Assembly (NCBI RefSeq): GCF_011440305.1
Contig: NZ_JAAOIW010000011.1
Span: forward strand, 124,001-188,000
Origin: Paenibacillus agricola
GTDB lineage: Bacteria > Bacillota > Bacilli > Paenibacillales > NBRC-103111
DNA length: 64,000 nucleotides
Direction: 5' to 3'
Under the pieces are notes generated by a model, which made no database searches, was not told the origin of the DNA, and saw only the letters and a program-made list of their open reading frames with translations. The translations under genes were made by a program, and so were the position numbers. How positions within the stretch are numbered: the stretch's first letter is position 1; each line of letters begins with the position of its first letter. Shown one piece after another: positions 32,265 to 42,463 of the stretch.

Positions 32265-32990
32265 ATCGTAGTTGCTGGCTTTCCGTTCAAGAAAATGTAT
32301 ATACACGAGCCATATTCCGGAGCCAACAATCCTGGTGAATCAAGGGGATTATGTGAAAATCACGTTGAAAAACCAGTTGTCTGAAAACACGTCTATTCAT
32401 TGGCATGGACTTATCGTACCGAACCGAATGGACGGCTTTCCTGGTCCAGGGGGAAGTCCAGTCATACGGCCCGGCGAGAGTTTCACCTATGAATTTTATG
32501 TGCACCAATCGGGCACGTTAATGTACCACAGCCATGTGAATACTGCTGTACAAGAGATAATAGGGCTTTCCGGAATGTTTATTTCCAGGGGAGTATTCGA
32601 TGAATCGTTGCAGAGAGATATGTATTGCTTCTACAAGAATGGGCCGTTAAGATGGATACAGACAGCGGGATGCCAACAGGTCATAAAATAACTATGTCTA
32701 GACACCAAGCAATGGTGCCAGTGGCACTGGGTATTTATAACATTGATCCAATGTCCGATGATGTTTGAATATTTACAATCAACGGTAAAGCATATCCTGA
32801 CACCTCCCCTCTTCCGGTCAGGTATGATGAACGTGTTCGTCTACGATTGGGGAATTTAAGCATGGACTCCAACCCCATGCGCTTTCATGGTCATGAGTTC
32901 ATAGTGGCAGCGATTGACGCAACCCAATTCCTTCTTACTCAAGACCCAGAAAAAATACAATAAACGTCACACCGGGCGAAACGTGGGATA
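32265..32990 (+). pseudogene. Multicopper oxidase pseudogene
   Basis: An open segment (32272-32691) carries cupredoxin-like motifs of multicopper oxidases: SIHWHGLIVPNRMDG and LMYHSHVNTAVQE, copper-ligand His-x-His pairs. It then breaks by frameshift. A later segment in another frame (FTINGKAYPDTSPL ... MRFHGHEF) matches a downstream domain, and another shift follows. The C-terminal HCH cluster is not seen. At least two frameshifts and missing domains make it nonfunctional. Remains at 33000-33560, including a basic tail RQRAEASRRAAKD, are not assigned. Confidence 0.75.
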
Positions 32991-33559
32991 TTGAGTTTCA
33001 AGCTAATAACCCTGGCAAGTTCCAGCCATTCCGTTTATGAGGATAAACTCGCTGCCGAGATCTTGGAAATATTGTAGGAGGGCGTTTACACCCAAAACAC
33101 TGTTGACTCGGAAGCAACTGTCAAAGCAAGCAAACGTATTGAGTCCCTGCAAGTGCAAATAATGGAATTGGTAACCCGTAGAAACTGGGCACAAGATTAC
33201 TATTTGGAATGGAATATCGATGGAATGCATACCATGTTCTAGGCGATTATAAGGAATGATTTTTGAGGCTGCGGAATCAAACCAAAGTTACAGGCAACGA
33301 GCTGAAGCATCAAGAAGAGCCGCCAAAGACATTAAGGAAAGGTTGATCACTTGTGGAGAAAAAATCCGGTAAATCTTTACCTCAGAAGAACCGTGCCATG
33401 ATCTTTTCAGGCACGTCATTTGTCAATTCGGACAGAAGCATTTCCAAGATATCGTTAATTTCTCCTCTATTTTATAGCCGTCACTTCAATTTAAACGCTA
33501 CTACTGCAGTTGGCTACTCCTGGTCTATAGGTCCCTTCCTCATAATTTAAGACTGATTT

Positions 33560-34020
33560 CTCACCCTCTATTATGTTTTCCCGAGTGATTACGTGTGAAT
33601 AAAGATTCCTATATCAACTAAAAAACTCCTGATATCAATGAAACGCCAGATCTTAAGTTTGGTGCGTCTGCCAATTCCGCTTCAAACTTTAGGTGCATAA
33701 ATTGGTGTAGCCAAATGCACTAACACCATTAATTAACTTTATTTTCCTAGATCAATCATAGAAGTGCGAACCAAATCTAAGGAGCGATGAAATCAAATTA
33801 CTAAGATCTTGCTTGCAAAAGCTAGATTCCCTCGTTGACTCTTATTGAAACTCTTTATACTTGAGATACTTTAATTGTTTATTCCTGGTAATTTTACCCT
33901 GATCGATATCACTGACATGTTAATAAATGATAACCAATAAAGACTTCGAATCACCCAAGATATTAATAATTTATAAGATTCAGGCTCTTAGGAAGGAATA
34001 AGCTGCTACTTTCCTGTATA
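33560..34020. other. Gene-free AT-rich stretch
   Basis: About 460 bp without an ORF of note or clear terminator. It contains one ACTTTATTTTCCTAG segment that resembles part of the 20-bp repeat unit at 8871-8985. Confidence 0.4.
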
Positions 34021-34026
34021 CAAAAT

Positions 34027-37000
34027 CTATTTGCTCACCACAATTGTAGTTTTATCACCGTAATGTGTAACTGTGTAAGTCATTTCCTTCGATTCATATT
34101 CAACTTTAAGGTCCGTCCCTTCAATTTTTAAAAGTGATGGACTATATAACTTGATTTGCTGCATACCTTCTGAATTCAAGTCTACAATCCATCTATCATT
34201 TTCCTTCCGGAGTTGGATGGGAACATTTGCACGTAATATATGCATCGGTTCCGCACCCCAACCAACCGTTATACTGGCTTTTCTGTTATTAAGTCCAACA
34301 TACAATCGTGTATCTTTCTTCATGTAAATATCTGAATCGGTTTGAAAAGCCTGCTCTTCGTACTTTTCGCCTGGTTCAAACTTCAAACCTAAAGTATCTC
34401 TGTATTCATCGGCCATACTCGGTATGTTGCCGTCCATCGATAACGACAAGTGCTTGCCATTACCCCATATATCCTTTAGTTTATCCATCAGGTACACTCC
34501 CCACGAACGTCCCACAATAACCTCACTGGTTAGCGTGGTTAAGAATGATTTTGCCATTTGAGGCTCGGTCATGAAATTATAATCGTACTTCGTTCGGATT
34601 CCATCGAGATATTGCACAAATTCAAGAAGCTCATTCACTCTAGACGCTCTTTGATCGGTTGGAAACCGGTATTCCACATGTTCAAAATAGTCAATCGGCA
34701 TGTCTTGTTGAACAAAGGCTTCATAAACATCTCGATTTGAATATTCCCCCTGTAAGCGAAGGACTGGGGTCGGCGTATGCAATACCATAGGTTCTTTCAA
34801 TGTCTGTTCTTGCATCAAAAATGGGAAACCCCACATAAAATCGTCTCCCCACTGGGGATCCTTAGGATCATAAGAAGGCTTAAACCCGAAATTGAACCAA
34901 ATGCCATTCTCATTTTCATTGCGTAATGTCTGTACTCGATTGAGATTGTTAATTCGCCAAGTATGCTGGTTAGCTCCCGTTTGGATCCATGGAATTCCGA
35001 GAGTTTCAAAAGCTGATCGGTGAAGACGAAGCTCCTCTCGCTCTTGGGCATCATTAAGATAATTATGAACGGAAATATGCGGGTACAATTCCAACTTATT
35101 GGTCTTTGTGTAATCAATAAATTCCTGCAATTGTTGCTTATAAGGAAAGTTTGGATTATCAATCGGTATAGATATTCCGTATTCAAGCTGTCCTACAATC
35201 AGATCGTCTTTCCCGTCATGATTGATGTCGTACCATAGCGGAACGGAATTATGCCCCCCCACAATTACATCCGAACCCATTTGGTTCAAAGTGGCGCCAG
35301 TTATGGAACCTTGTTCTACCCATCGATTGTTATCAAGCTCATGTATATAAACGAGCAAATCCCCTTCGCTATTTCCGACGACCAGATCAAGGATTCCATC
35401 ACCATTTATATCTTTAACATTCGGTGCTGCATAAAGTGCATTTAAGCGAACAATCTCTATACCTTGTTGAAAGGAGAGAGGACTCTCCTTCATGCCGCGA
35501 AATAAATATACTTTCCCCTCACCGTCTCCAACAATCAGGTCTTCTATCCCGTCCATATCTACATCCCCCATTGCAGGAGCGGAAAATGATGCAACTTTAA
35601 GCGGTTTACCCTCGGAAATAAGGGAGGCTGTCGGGGCAAAGCTTCCATCTCCTCGACTTAATGAGTACTGAACATAGCCTGTATTATTCCCGATGAGGAG
35701 ATCCGGAAGACCACCATCTTTATTTAAATCATGGGCATAGACAGAAGAGTAGCCCTCGGTTTTTAATGGAGTACCCGATTCCAACATAATCTTGTCAGGC
35801 TTGGAGAAAGTATCTGCAGCGCTAAGGTTTTGAGTCTCTGCTTGGTTAGATCCCTCCGGTCCCTGATTGATATATCTGTATAAAAAACCATCTGCACTTC
35901 CCGCAATAAGATCTTGCAAACCATCCCCGTTTAAGTCTGTAAAGGTGGGATAAGCCCGATAAGGTAATTCAATCGGCTGTGCGAGTTCCTTCGCCTGAGG
36001 ATAAGTAGCCTGGCTCAAGATTTCGCCCCCGCTTAATAGATGAGTCCCACTAGAATAAAATGAATTTGGAAGTTGAACATCAAACTTGGGAACGTCCGTG
36101 GTCCCAGTGTTCAAATGGGCGACGACGCTTTCCTTCCATTGCCACCAATCAAACGAAGAACGGATCAATGAAAAAGACGGTATTTGGTTGTACTTTTTCA
36201 GGAGTTCAGCCCATTGAATTCCCTCACGGTCACGGATCGCCGATAGGGCTTCAAAGTGATTCTGATAGGCCATCGCAGGCCTTCCGTATGGTCCAAATAC
36301 TTTTGCAATACTGTAGCCTAGCTTTTCTTTGGAAATAAAAGAAATATACTCATTCCGTAGTTGATGATTCGCTGCGGCAAAAGCAAAGTTAAAATAAGGT
36401 TCGGCCGGTTGCGATTGTTTAAAATCGAAGTATTTGGCTCCTTCAGGTGGAACGATTTGTTTTCTTTCCTTTGCAAGCAATTCGAATCCCTGAGTACTAT
36501 CAAAGCCGCTCTGCAGGTCAAACCCTGTAATAAAAAAGCGATTCGGCAAAAAATTACTTAAACACAAAACACTGCCCTTCCCAAAACGATTGATCGTATA
36601 TAAAGCAGTATCTTTGATTGTAATAATTGGCTGTGCTGTAGATGGAATGATTCCTTTGCCCCATTGAAAACCTGGGAGCTCTTTCATACCTATATGTTTA
36701 TTAAAATTTTCATCAAACAGTTGAATCACCTTCTGAAATCCCTGCAAGTTCCCGCTAATTTCTGGATAAGAGAATATAGGGTTGTCCATTGAAGGTATAT
36801 CAACGGTTTCAGCAGCTCCCAGAAAATCAAGCGGGAAGTCATCGATTAATTCATTTTCGACGAACAAGTTTCCACCAGTCTTGACATAACTTATTAAATT
36901 GCTCTGCGCTTGCTTTAACATCGTTGATTTCCGTAAGGACGGGTCGAGATAAATGGCGTCGTACGATTGCAATTGTTGAAGATTCAACAGATCCAGACTT

Positions 37001-37188
37001 TTTGAATCGAGTTGCAAATTCGCTATATAGGATTGTTGAAAGTTAAGATAAGCCGCATTATCGAACTCCGTACCGTTTGTTGCATAAATAAGCCGGACAT
37101 TTTCGTTTCTTCTAATCCCGAAAAATAAGGCAATTATTACAAATAAAATGATAACAATAGAGACATAAATTTTATTTTTCACCGTCAC
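34027..37188 (-). CDS. Large membrane-anchored FG-GAP/VCBS-repeat protein
   Basis: The GTG at 37188 is chosen because it directly precedes the membrane segment (KNKIYVSIVIILFVIIALFFG); the frame is open to 37293 without a better site. About 1053 residues follow. A ThuA/glutaminase-like N-terminal part with a GGNLFVENE turn comes first. The middle has at least five calcium-type Dx(D/N)xDGxxD repeats (TDLNGDGLQD, GDVDMDGIED, KDINGDGILD, DINHDGKDD) of the beta-propeller FG-GAP type. A long C-terminal domain follows (deacetylase-like, uncertain). It is probably extracellular; its partner is unknown. Confidence 0.7.
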   Translation of the reverse strand: MTVKNKIYVSIVIILFVIIALFFGIRRNENVRLIYATNGTEFDNAAYLNFQQSYIANLQLDSKSLDLLNLQQLQSYDAIYLDPSLRKSTMLKQAQSNLISYVKTGGNLFVENELIDDFPLDFLGAAETVDIPSMDNPIFSYPEISGNLQGFQKVIQLFDENFNKHIGMKELPGFQWGKGIIPSTAQPIITIKDTALYTINRFGKGSVLCLSNFLPNRFFITGFDLQSGFDSTQGFELLAKERKQIVPPEGAKYFDFKQSQPAEPYFNFAFAAANHQLRNEYISFISKEKLGYSIAKVFGPYGRPAMAYQNHFEALSAIRDREGIQWAELLKKYNQIPSFSLIRSSFDWWQWKESVVAHLNTGTTDVPKFDVQLPNSFYSSGTHLLSGGEILSQATYPQAKELAQPIELPYRAYPTFTDLNGDGLQDLIAGSADGFLYRYINQGPEGSNQAETQNLSAADTFSKPDKIMLESGTPLKTEGYSSVYAHDLNKDGGLPDLLIGNNTGYVQYSLSRGDGSFAPTASLISEGKPLKVASFSAPAMGDVDMDGIEDLIVGDGEGKVYLFRGMKESPLSFQQGIEIVRLNALYAAPNVKDINGDGILDLVVGNSEGDLLVYIHELDNNRWVEQGSITGATLNQMGSDVIVGGHNSVPLWYDINHDGKDDLIVGQLEYGISIPIDNPNFPYKQQLQEFIDYTKTNKLELYPHISVHNYLNDAQEREELRLHRSAFETLGIPWIQTGANQHTWRINNLNRVQTLRNENENGIWFNFGFKPSYDPKDPQWGDDFMWGFPFLMQEQTLKEPMVLHTPTPVLRLQGEYSNRDVYEAFVQQDMPIDYFEHVEYRFPTDQRASRVNELLEFVQYLDGIRTKYDYNFMTEPQMAKSFLTTLTSEVIVGRSWGVYLMDKLKDIWGNGKHLSLSMDGNIPSMADEYRDTLGLKFEPGEKYEEQAFQTDSDIYMKKDTRLYVGLNNRKASITVGWGAEPMHILRANVPIQLRKENDRWIVDLNSEGMQQIKLYSPSLLKIEGTDLKVEYESKEMTYTVTHYGDKTTIVVSK

Positions 37189-37435
37189 AGAAATCCCGCC
37201 TAAATCGATTCGTTTTCTACTTGTAAATAAGACAGAGCAATATTTTCCGAAAACTGCGCCGCACCCCATTTCATGCTGGCCATATCTGAACAATCCAATT
37301 GCTCAAGTCTTTCCCTATTATCCTCCGGGAGTAATAGCCTCATTAAGCAGATAATTTCTACTTATGAACAGTATTAGCAAGCCTTTCTTTAAGCTTTTGC
37401 TTATACCTCTGTTTCCTTTTACAGGCAATAGTCTA

Positions 37436-38075
37436 TGGGCCAAATCCAATCATTAATTCACTTAATTTGACGGAACTATATGCAAATAACATACCAGCTA
37501 TAACATCGATAACCCAATGGATCTGCAAAATATAAGGTGGAAAAAATAATATTGGAGGCACAATCGGTGACCATCATGTATTTAAATATTCGATCTTTTA
37601 CCCTTAAGGCCAGCAACAGCATAGCAAAAGAGATGGATGTATGCATACTTTTGGGAAAGCGTTCATAACTGAAACTAACAAGTCATTCCTTCTAAAGGGC
37701 GGTTCAGTAAATCCGGAATCTCGTTTATCCACCAGACTTCTCTAAGTAATATTAAATTGTAGAATTGTAATAGATGTCCGGACACATTTCGAGTCCAAAA
37801 GCTGCATATTAGACTAATCCACAAAGAAAGCACAAAGCCCCAGTTATAGATCCATACCATAGCTTAATCCAACGATGGGAAACTGATCCATCTGAAAACG
37901 CGCCTATTTCTTTCAACCAATTTATTTGCAATCTTCTACCAAAGAGAGTTACCTGAACCATAGAAATAATAAAATATCCCCAGAAGTGGTATACCTATCA
38001 GAAAAAGTGGAGCCAGTCTCTACTGATTTGATCTTTTCTTATTCCAGCAATCAAATCAACAACTAAATCCAACAT
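37436..38075 (-). pseudogene. PAP2-family phosphatase pseudogene
   Basis: Reading the minus strand, separate frames give ERFPKSMHTSISFAMLLLAL and then IHWVIDVIAGMLFAYSSVKL, the two conserved motifs of membrane PAP2 phosphatases (undecaprenyl-pyrophosphate or phosphatidate type). Several stops and frameshifts separate them from an N-terminal membrane segment (VWIYNWGFVLSLWISL). The gene is broken. Confidence 0.65.
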
Positions 38076-38087
38076 GCCTTACTCTAG

Positions 38088-38198
38088 TTAGACACTTATT
38101 TGCCATATCAGATAAATGGATAGGATTAAAGCAGATAGGATAAATCCATACATTAAGAAATCCTGATCTCTAATGAATTCCCCTATTTTCTTCCTCAA
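38088..38198 (-). CDS. Small single-helix membrane protein under a palindromic operator
   Basis: A TTG start with AAGGTG 6 nt upstream opens a 36-residue frame (MRKKIGEFIRDQDFLMYGFI ... ISV) with a basic N-terminus and one membrane helix. The palindrome at 38231-38249 overlaps its likely -10 (TACAAT). It lies just before the PAP2 remnant on the same strand. Function unknown. Confidence 0.45.
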   Translation of the reverse strand: MRKKIGEFIRDQDFLMYGFILSALILSIYLIWQISV

Positions 38199-38230
38199 TC
38201 TAAACACCTTCTCTTAGGGCAGAATTTAAA

Positions 38231-38249
38231 AAACTACATATTGTAGTTT
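38231..38249 (-). promoter_or_regulatory. Palindromic operator, copy 1 (BlaI/MecI-like)
   Basis: AAACTACA-TAT-TGTAGTTT is a perfect palindrome around a 3-nt centre and has the ACTACA/TGTAGT form of BlaI/MecI/CopY-family operators. A nearly identical site lies at 39324-39342. Confidence 0.5.
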
Positions 38250-38539
38250 ATCATAGATTAATAATTAATTCATTAACAATTTAGCACTATCTTAACAAAA
38301 CATTTTTCTGCTCAGTTCTACGTTTTTCGTTGTGTCAAGTCGCCGTCATTCCGGGTGATGTCACTGTAGTGTTTTTGCCCTAACCGAAAAAAAACTTTGC
38401 ATTTCTATGATTTACAATTATCCTATGAATCTATTTATAGAAATTGCTAGATTAGGTCATTCTATTATTAACATATGGATGTTTTCGGAGAGGAAAATTT
38501 TTGAAACCATACAAGTTGTACTTATTTATTGTTGATACT

Positions 38540-39225
38540 TGGGAAAGCCTTTGGTGTAAAGGCAGACCCTATCCAAGATTCCGGGCTGATCCTCACCTTA
38601 TCCGACCAATTAATTGAAGGGAGTAAAAAAGTTTTCATTATACATTTTAGCTCGTATAAAAAATTTAGTAATGAGGAAGATTTTTGGGATTGAGTTAAGC
38701 AAAACTTTCAACTTGCCTATAAGTAGCGTACAAGTATACGAAGATGAACATTTGATTTATAAAACAACAATGAATTTAACGGATGACGTACATGACGTAC
38801 GTCTCTCCCTTTTGTTCATGGGAATGTATGTTGATCATTCATCGAATCTTATCATTATTTTGGAAACGGAAAATGAGCAGGGATTAACACGATTGTTCAA
38901 ATCCAAAACGTACTGGAAAAGAAACTTGATTCTTTAGATCTTTTAACAAATTGGAATGTAATTGTACAAGGAATATTAACGCATGGTTTCTCCGACCAAT
39001 AGAGATTGAATAATTGGTTGGTGCAAATCCTGGATATAAAAGAGATTGATCAATATAAAGATTCAGGAACTATCAGCGTTTCGTATTTTTCGCCTAAAAT
39101 TCGTACTACCATTAAATCAGGGAGAAAAAATGAATTTACAATTGGCCATTCACAAAAATTCAGTTACGGATCAATGGAGGGTTACTATAGGGACTCCAAT
39201 AATTACGATTGAGTACTAACATTGC
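38540..39225 (+). pseudogene. YwmB-like protein pseudogene
   Basis: Open pieces at 38614-38937 and 39006-39212, plus a final frame ending RVTIGTPIITIEY, line up with the YwmB family: an NDW/NNWL helix, DSGTISVSYFSP, and a C-terminal TIGTPIIT-x-EY. Stops at 38595 and 38938 and a shift near 39175 break it. YwmB is a TBP-fold protein of Bacillales found near cell-wall/sporulation genes. Confidence 0.6.
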
Positions 39226-39323
39226 CCTTCTACGAGCATATATTTGGACGAGCCGATTTGCTTATATTTCCCTATACCTCAGTTGTCATTTTAAGGAAGT
39301 AGAAAAATCTTTTGAATTATGAT

Positions 39324-39342
39324 AAACTACAACAAGTAGTTT
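39324..39342 (+). promoter_or_regulatory. Palindromic operator, copy 2 (BlaI/MecI-like)
   Basis: AAACTAC-AACAA-GTAGTTT lies in the same context (ATGATAAACTACAA) as the minus-strand reading of copy 1, matching in about 22 of 25 positions. A short hydrophobic frame (SWFDKSQKVPLIVLVLVILA, 39371-39448) follows on the plus strand. Confidence 0.45.
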
Positions 39343-39447
39343 TAAAAGCAAAAATATTCACAATTTTGGTGAGTTGGTTTGATAAGAGTCAGAAAGTGCC
39401 ATTGATAGTACTTGTATTAGTTATATTAGCAATTTGTATTATCTAGT

Positions 39448-39606
39448 ATGAATATAGATCACTTACCATTCATGCTAAAGAATTTAGGTATCGGCCATCT
39501 ACCAAATGAAGAGAACGCAGAATGTGATGACAATAAGAACGGACTTGACTGCGTCATTTGGAGCACGCCATTGGATGTACGATCAAAAATCCGCAACATG
39601 CTATGA
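39448..39606 (+). CDS. Possible 52-residue protein, unknown
   Basis: An ATG frame (MNIDHLPFMLKNLGIGHLP ... SKIRNML) with no clear ribosome site. It contains an acidic segment with two cysteines (AECDDNKNGLDCVIW). It ends 25 bp before the c-di-AMP aptamer. It may be a remnant; no family recognised. Confidence 0.3.
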   Translation: MNIDHLPFMLKNLGIGHLPNEENAECDDNKNGLDCVIWSTPLDVRSKIRNML

Positions 39607-39631
39607 ATTACTAAATTTATGAACAATGTGC

Positions 39632-39768
39632 GACAAAATTTTGGCCGAATCCAATGAACACAGCACTCATTGGTACGGGGGACTTTTTTATTGGGGTGAA
39701 CGTTTGATTTTTCAAGCAAACCAGGGAAACCTCTTCCCGAACCCGTCAACTAACCTCGGAGGCTCATA
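39632..39768 (+). ncRNA. c-di-AMP riboswitch (ydaO-yuaA class), NlpC/P60 gene 1
   Basis: The plus strand has TTTTGGCCGAATCC, ACGGGGGACTTT, ATTGGGGTGAACG, CCAGGGAAACC, and the hallmark TTCCCGAACCCGTCAACTAA followed by CCTCGGAGGC. A few positions differ from consensus (GGGGGAACC is GGGGGACTT; CAGCTAACC is CAACTAACC). No terminator follows; the aptamer runs straight into AGGAGG, so control may be translational. Confidence 0.88.
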
Positions 39769-39780
39769 GGAGGAACAGAT

Positions 39781-40668
<888 letters not shown>

Positions 40669-40717
40669 TTGAATATGTAATGAATACAGATAAGCCGTCA
40701 AGTGGAGGTCCACTGAA

Positions 40718-40792
40718 AAAGTCCACAAAGTCAGACAGTCATTCTGCGCAATTTATTTTGCGAAAGAGGGCTGTTTTTTCGTGGACTTTTTA
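40718..40792. terminator. Bidirectional terminator after the first NlpC/P60 gene
   Basis: AAAAAGTCCAC ... GTGGACTTTTT forms an 11-bp stem around a large loop with an inner TTCTGCGCAA ... TTGCGAAAG hairpin. It lies about 50 bp after the NlpC stop. Confidence 0.7.
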
Positions 40793-40804
40793 ATTACAAA
40801 ATTG

Positions 40805-40950
40805 ACAACTTACGCAACAAATTGGTTATAGAAGTCCATTTGATCTAATTTTGTGAAGTCTTTATCGCTCACTATCTGTATATTTTCCTTTACTTTCGAG
40901 TCCTGCAAATTCACTGCCTTCTGGACTGAATTACCATCCATATCAACTAA
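40805..40950 (-). pseudogene. C-terminal remnant of an unidentified gene
   Basis: On the minus strand a start-less frame gives VDMDGNSVQKAVNLQ ... DQMDFYNQFVA and stop. It does not continue upstream. Its family is not recognised. Confidence 0.3.
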
Positions 40951-41200
40951 TATTATTTCATGAAAGATACTGCTTAATTACTTCAAATTCCAAATCGTCG
41001 CAATTGCCTGCTCCTAAAATAGCATTTATCCGATCCGTTTACACTGAGCATAGCTTTATTTATAAGTAATTTGATCTCGTTACGATAATTATTCCATTCA
41101 TGCCATCTCTCCGGTCCTCTCTAAATTGATCCTCCTGTAAAACCCAGTCATTTGTACCCCATGTAATTCTTATTTTCTTCGTGACATTATTAACTCTGAT

Positions 41201-41788
41201 CTATCGCTTAATAGTAGGGTTTACATCTTTAGGGGTCATTGTTGAACCATTTGTGTTTATGTCACTAAAATAATAACTCCGTACCATGAGCAACACAATG
41301 ATGCCAAATGTGATCCAATATAATCCTTTTATCCAACCCAGTCGAATATCGGTCCCTATGCTGATTCCATGAATAAGTGAAATTACAAATATGGGGTAAG
41401 CCAACAAATGTATGGTTCGCCATAAATTTCGACCAATTCTATTTCGCTAATCGGTAGTAACTAAAACAAGAATCAATCCGTATATCGAAATCGTACCCAG
41501 ACCATTCCAAAACGGTTCATTCGCCGCTGTAAATGGATATGAATCAATAATAAGTACCAGGGCATGAAGAAGCCCGAAAGACAAGCCTGACCAGTTAGAC
41601 AAATTGTGAAAACTCAATATTCTTTTTTTGTATACGCCTTCCAAATCGGCATACTGAATAGGACACCACTCGCAACTCCCAAAAATAAAAGATAGTACGA
41701 AGTAAGTCCCAGTGTTCGCGTTATGACCCATGTAGGGAGGCTTATTATCGACTCCGTCACCAATCAACCCCCTCCCTACCATCTCCAT
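41201..41788 (-). pseudogene. Ferric-reductase-like membrane protein pseudogene
   Basis: Two minus-strand frames (41447-41788 and 41201-41407) give the pieces of a ferric-reductase-like membrane protein: SGLSFGLLHALVLI, then RNLWRTIH-LLAYPIFVISLIHGI, then a last hydrophobic segment. A stop (41453) and frameshift separate them. In intact families this membrane part works with an ApbE-flavinylated subunit, and an ApbE remnant lies directly upstream. Confidence 0.55.
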
Positions 41789-42300
41789 GTTTGAATAACG
41801 TACCGTCTTTTAAAAAATAGTAACGCACTAAATTCCGGAAATGTACGATCTAGCCACTTCATTCCTTCCTCTTTTCCTAACACACTTACTACCTTTGAGA
41901 CCACTTCACATTCCACAACGGTTGTTCCTATAACTGTACACTGGACAACGTCACTTTTCGAAGGTTCCATGGTACGTGGATCAATAAGATGGTGCGCATC
42001 TCCATTAGCAGTTCTCCATCTTCGTCCACATACAGATGATGTTGCCACCGCTCCATTCATAAGCTTTATTAATACCTCCGTTACATTCTGATCCCAAGGA
42101 CTTAACACGGCAATAACCCATGGTCCGTTGATGAGGATCCTCCCCATACAGAAAGGTCTCCACCCGCATTGACTAGGCCATTGCGATTGATGAGAGCCAA
42201 TTCACTTTCGGCTCGAAACCGGCTGAATCGCTGTTCATTTGCTCGGAACCAATTATTAATAAAGGAAAGCACATCTTCGGTTTGATCCGAAAGAACAGAT
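41776..42300 (-). pseudogene. apbE: ApbE (FAD:protein FMN transferase) pseudogene
   Basis: The C-terminal half is open (AVATSSVCGRRW ... GDAHHLIDPRTMEP ... VEVVSKVVSVLG), the ApbE pattern HH-x-IDP-x-T. Before it, in another frame, are NEQRFSRFRAESELALIN and LVNAGGDL. The N-terminal third is missing and a frameshift occurs near 42140. Functional ApbE attaches FMN to redox proteins outside the membrane. Confidence 0.7.
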
Positions 42301-42463
42301 TGTCTCTATTTAAAGGCAGATGATAATTTCACGGATATTTCAGTATTCATTGATCGAAACAAATCAGACTGCCACTTATCTGAGTCCCCACAAACGGTCA
42401 TTATGACCACCTTGTACTGGTATGCGACCCTTTCCTCTGTGCTTTTGTTGAAGGCATTGAGAA

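Noticed and set aside
33003-33230. Minus-strand ORF in the multicopper oxidase remnant area
   Set aside because: No ribosome site and no similarity to a known family.
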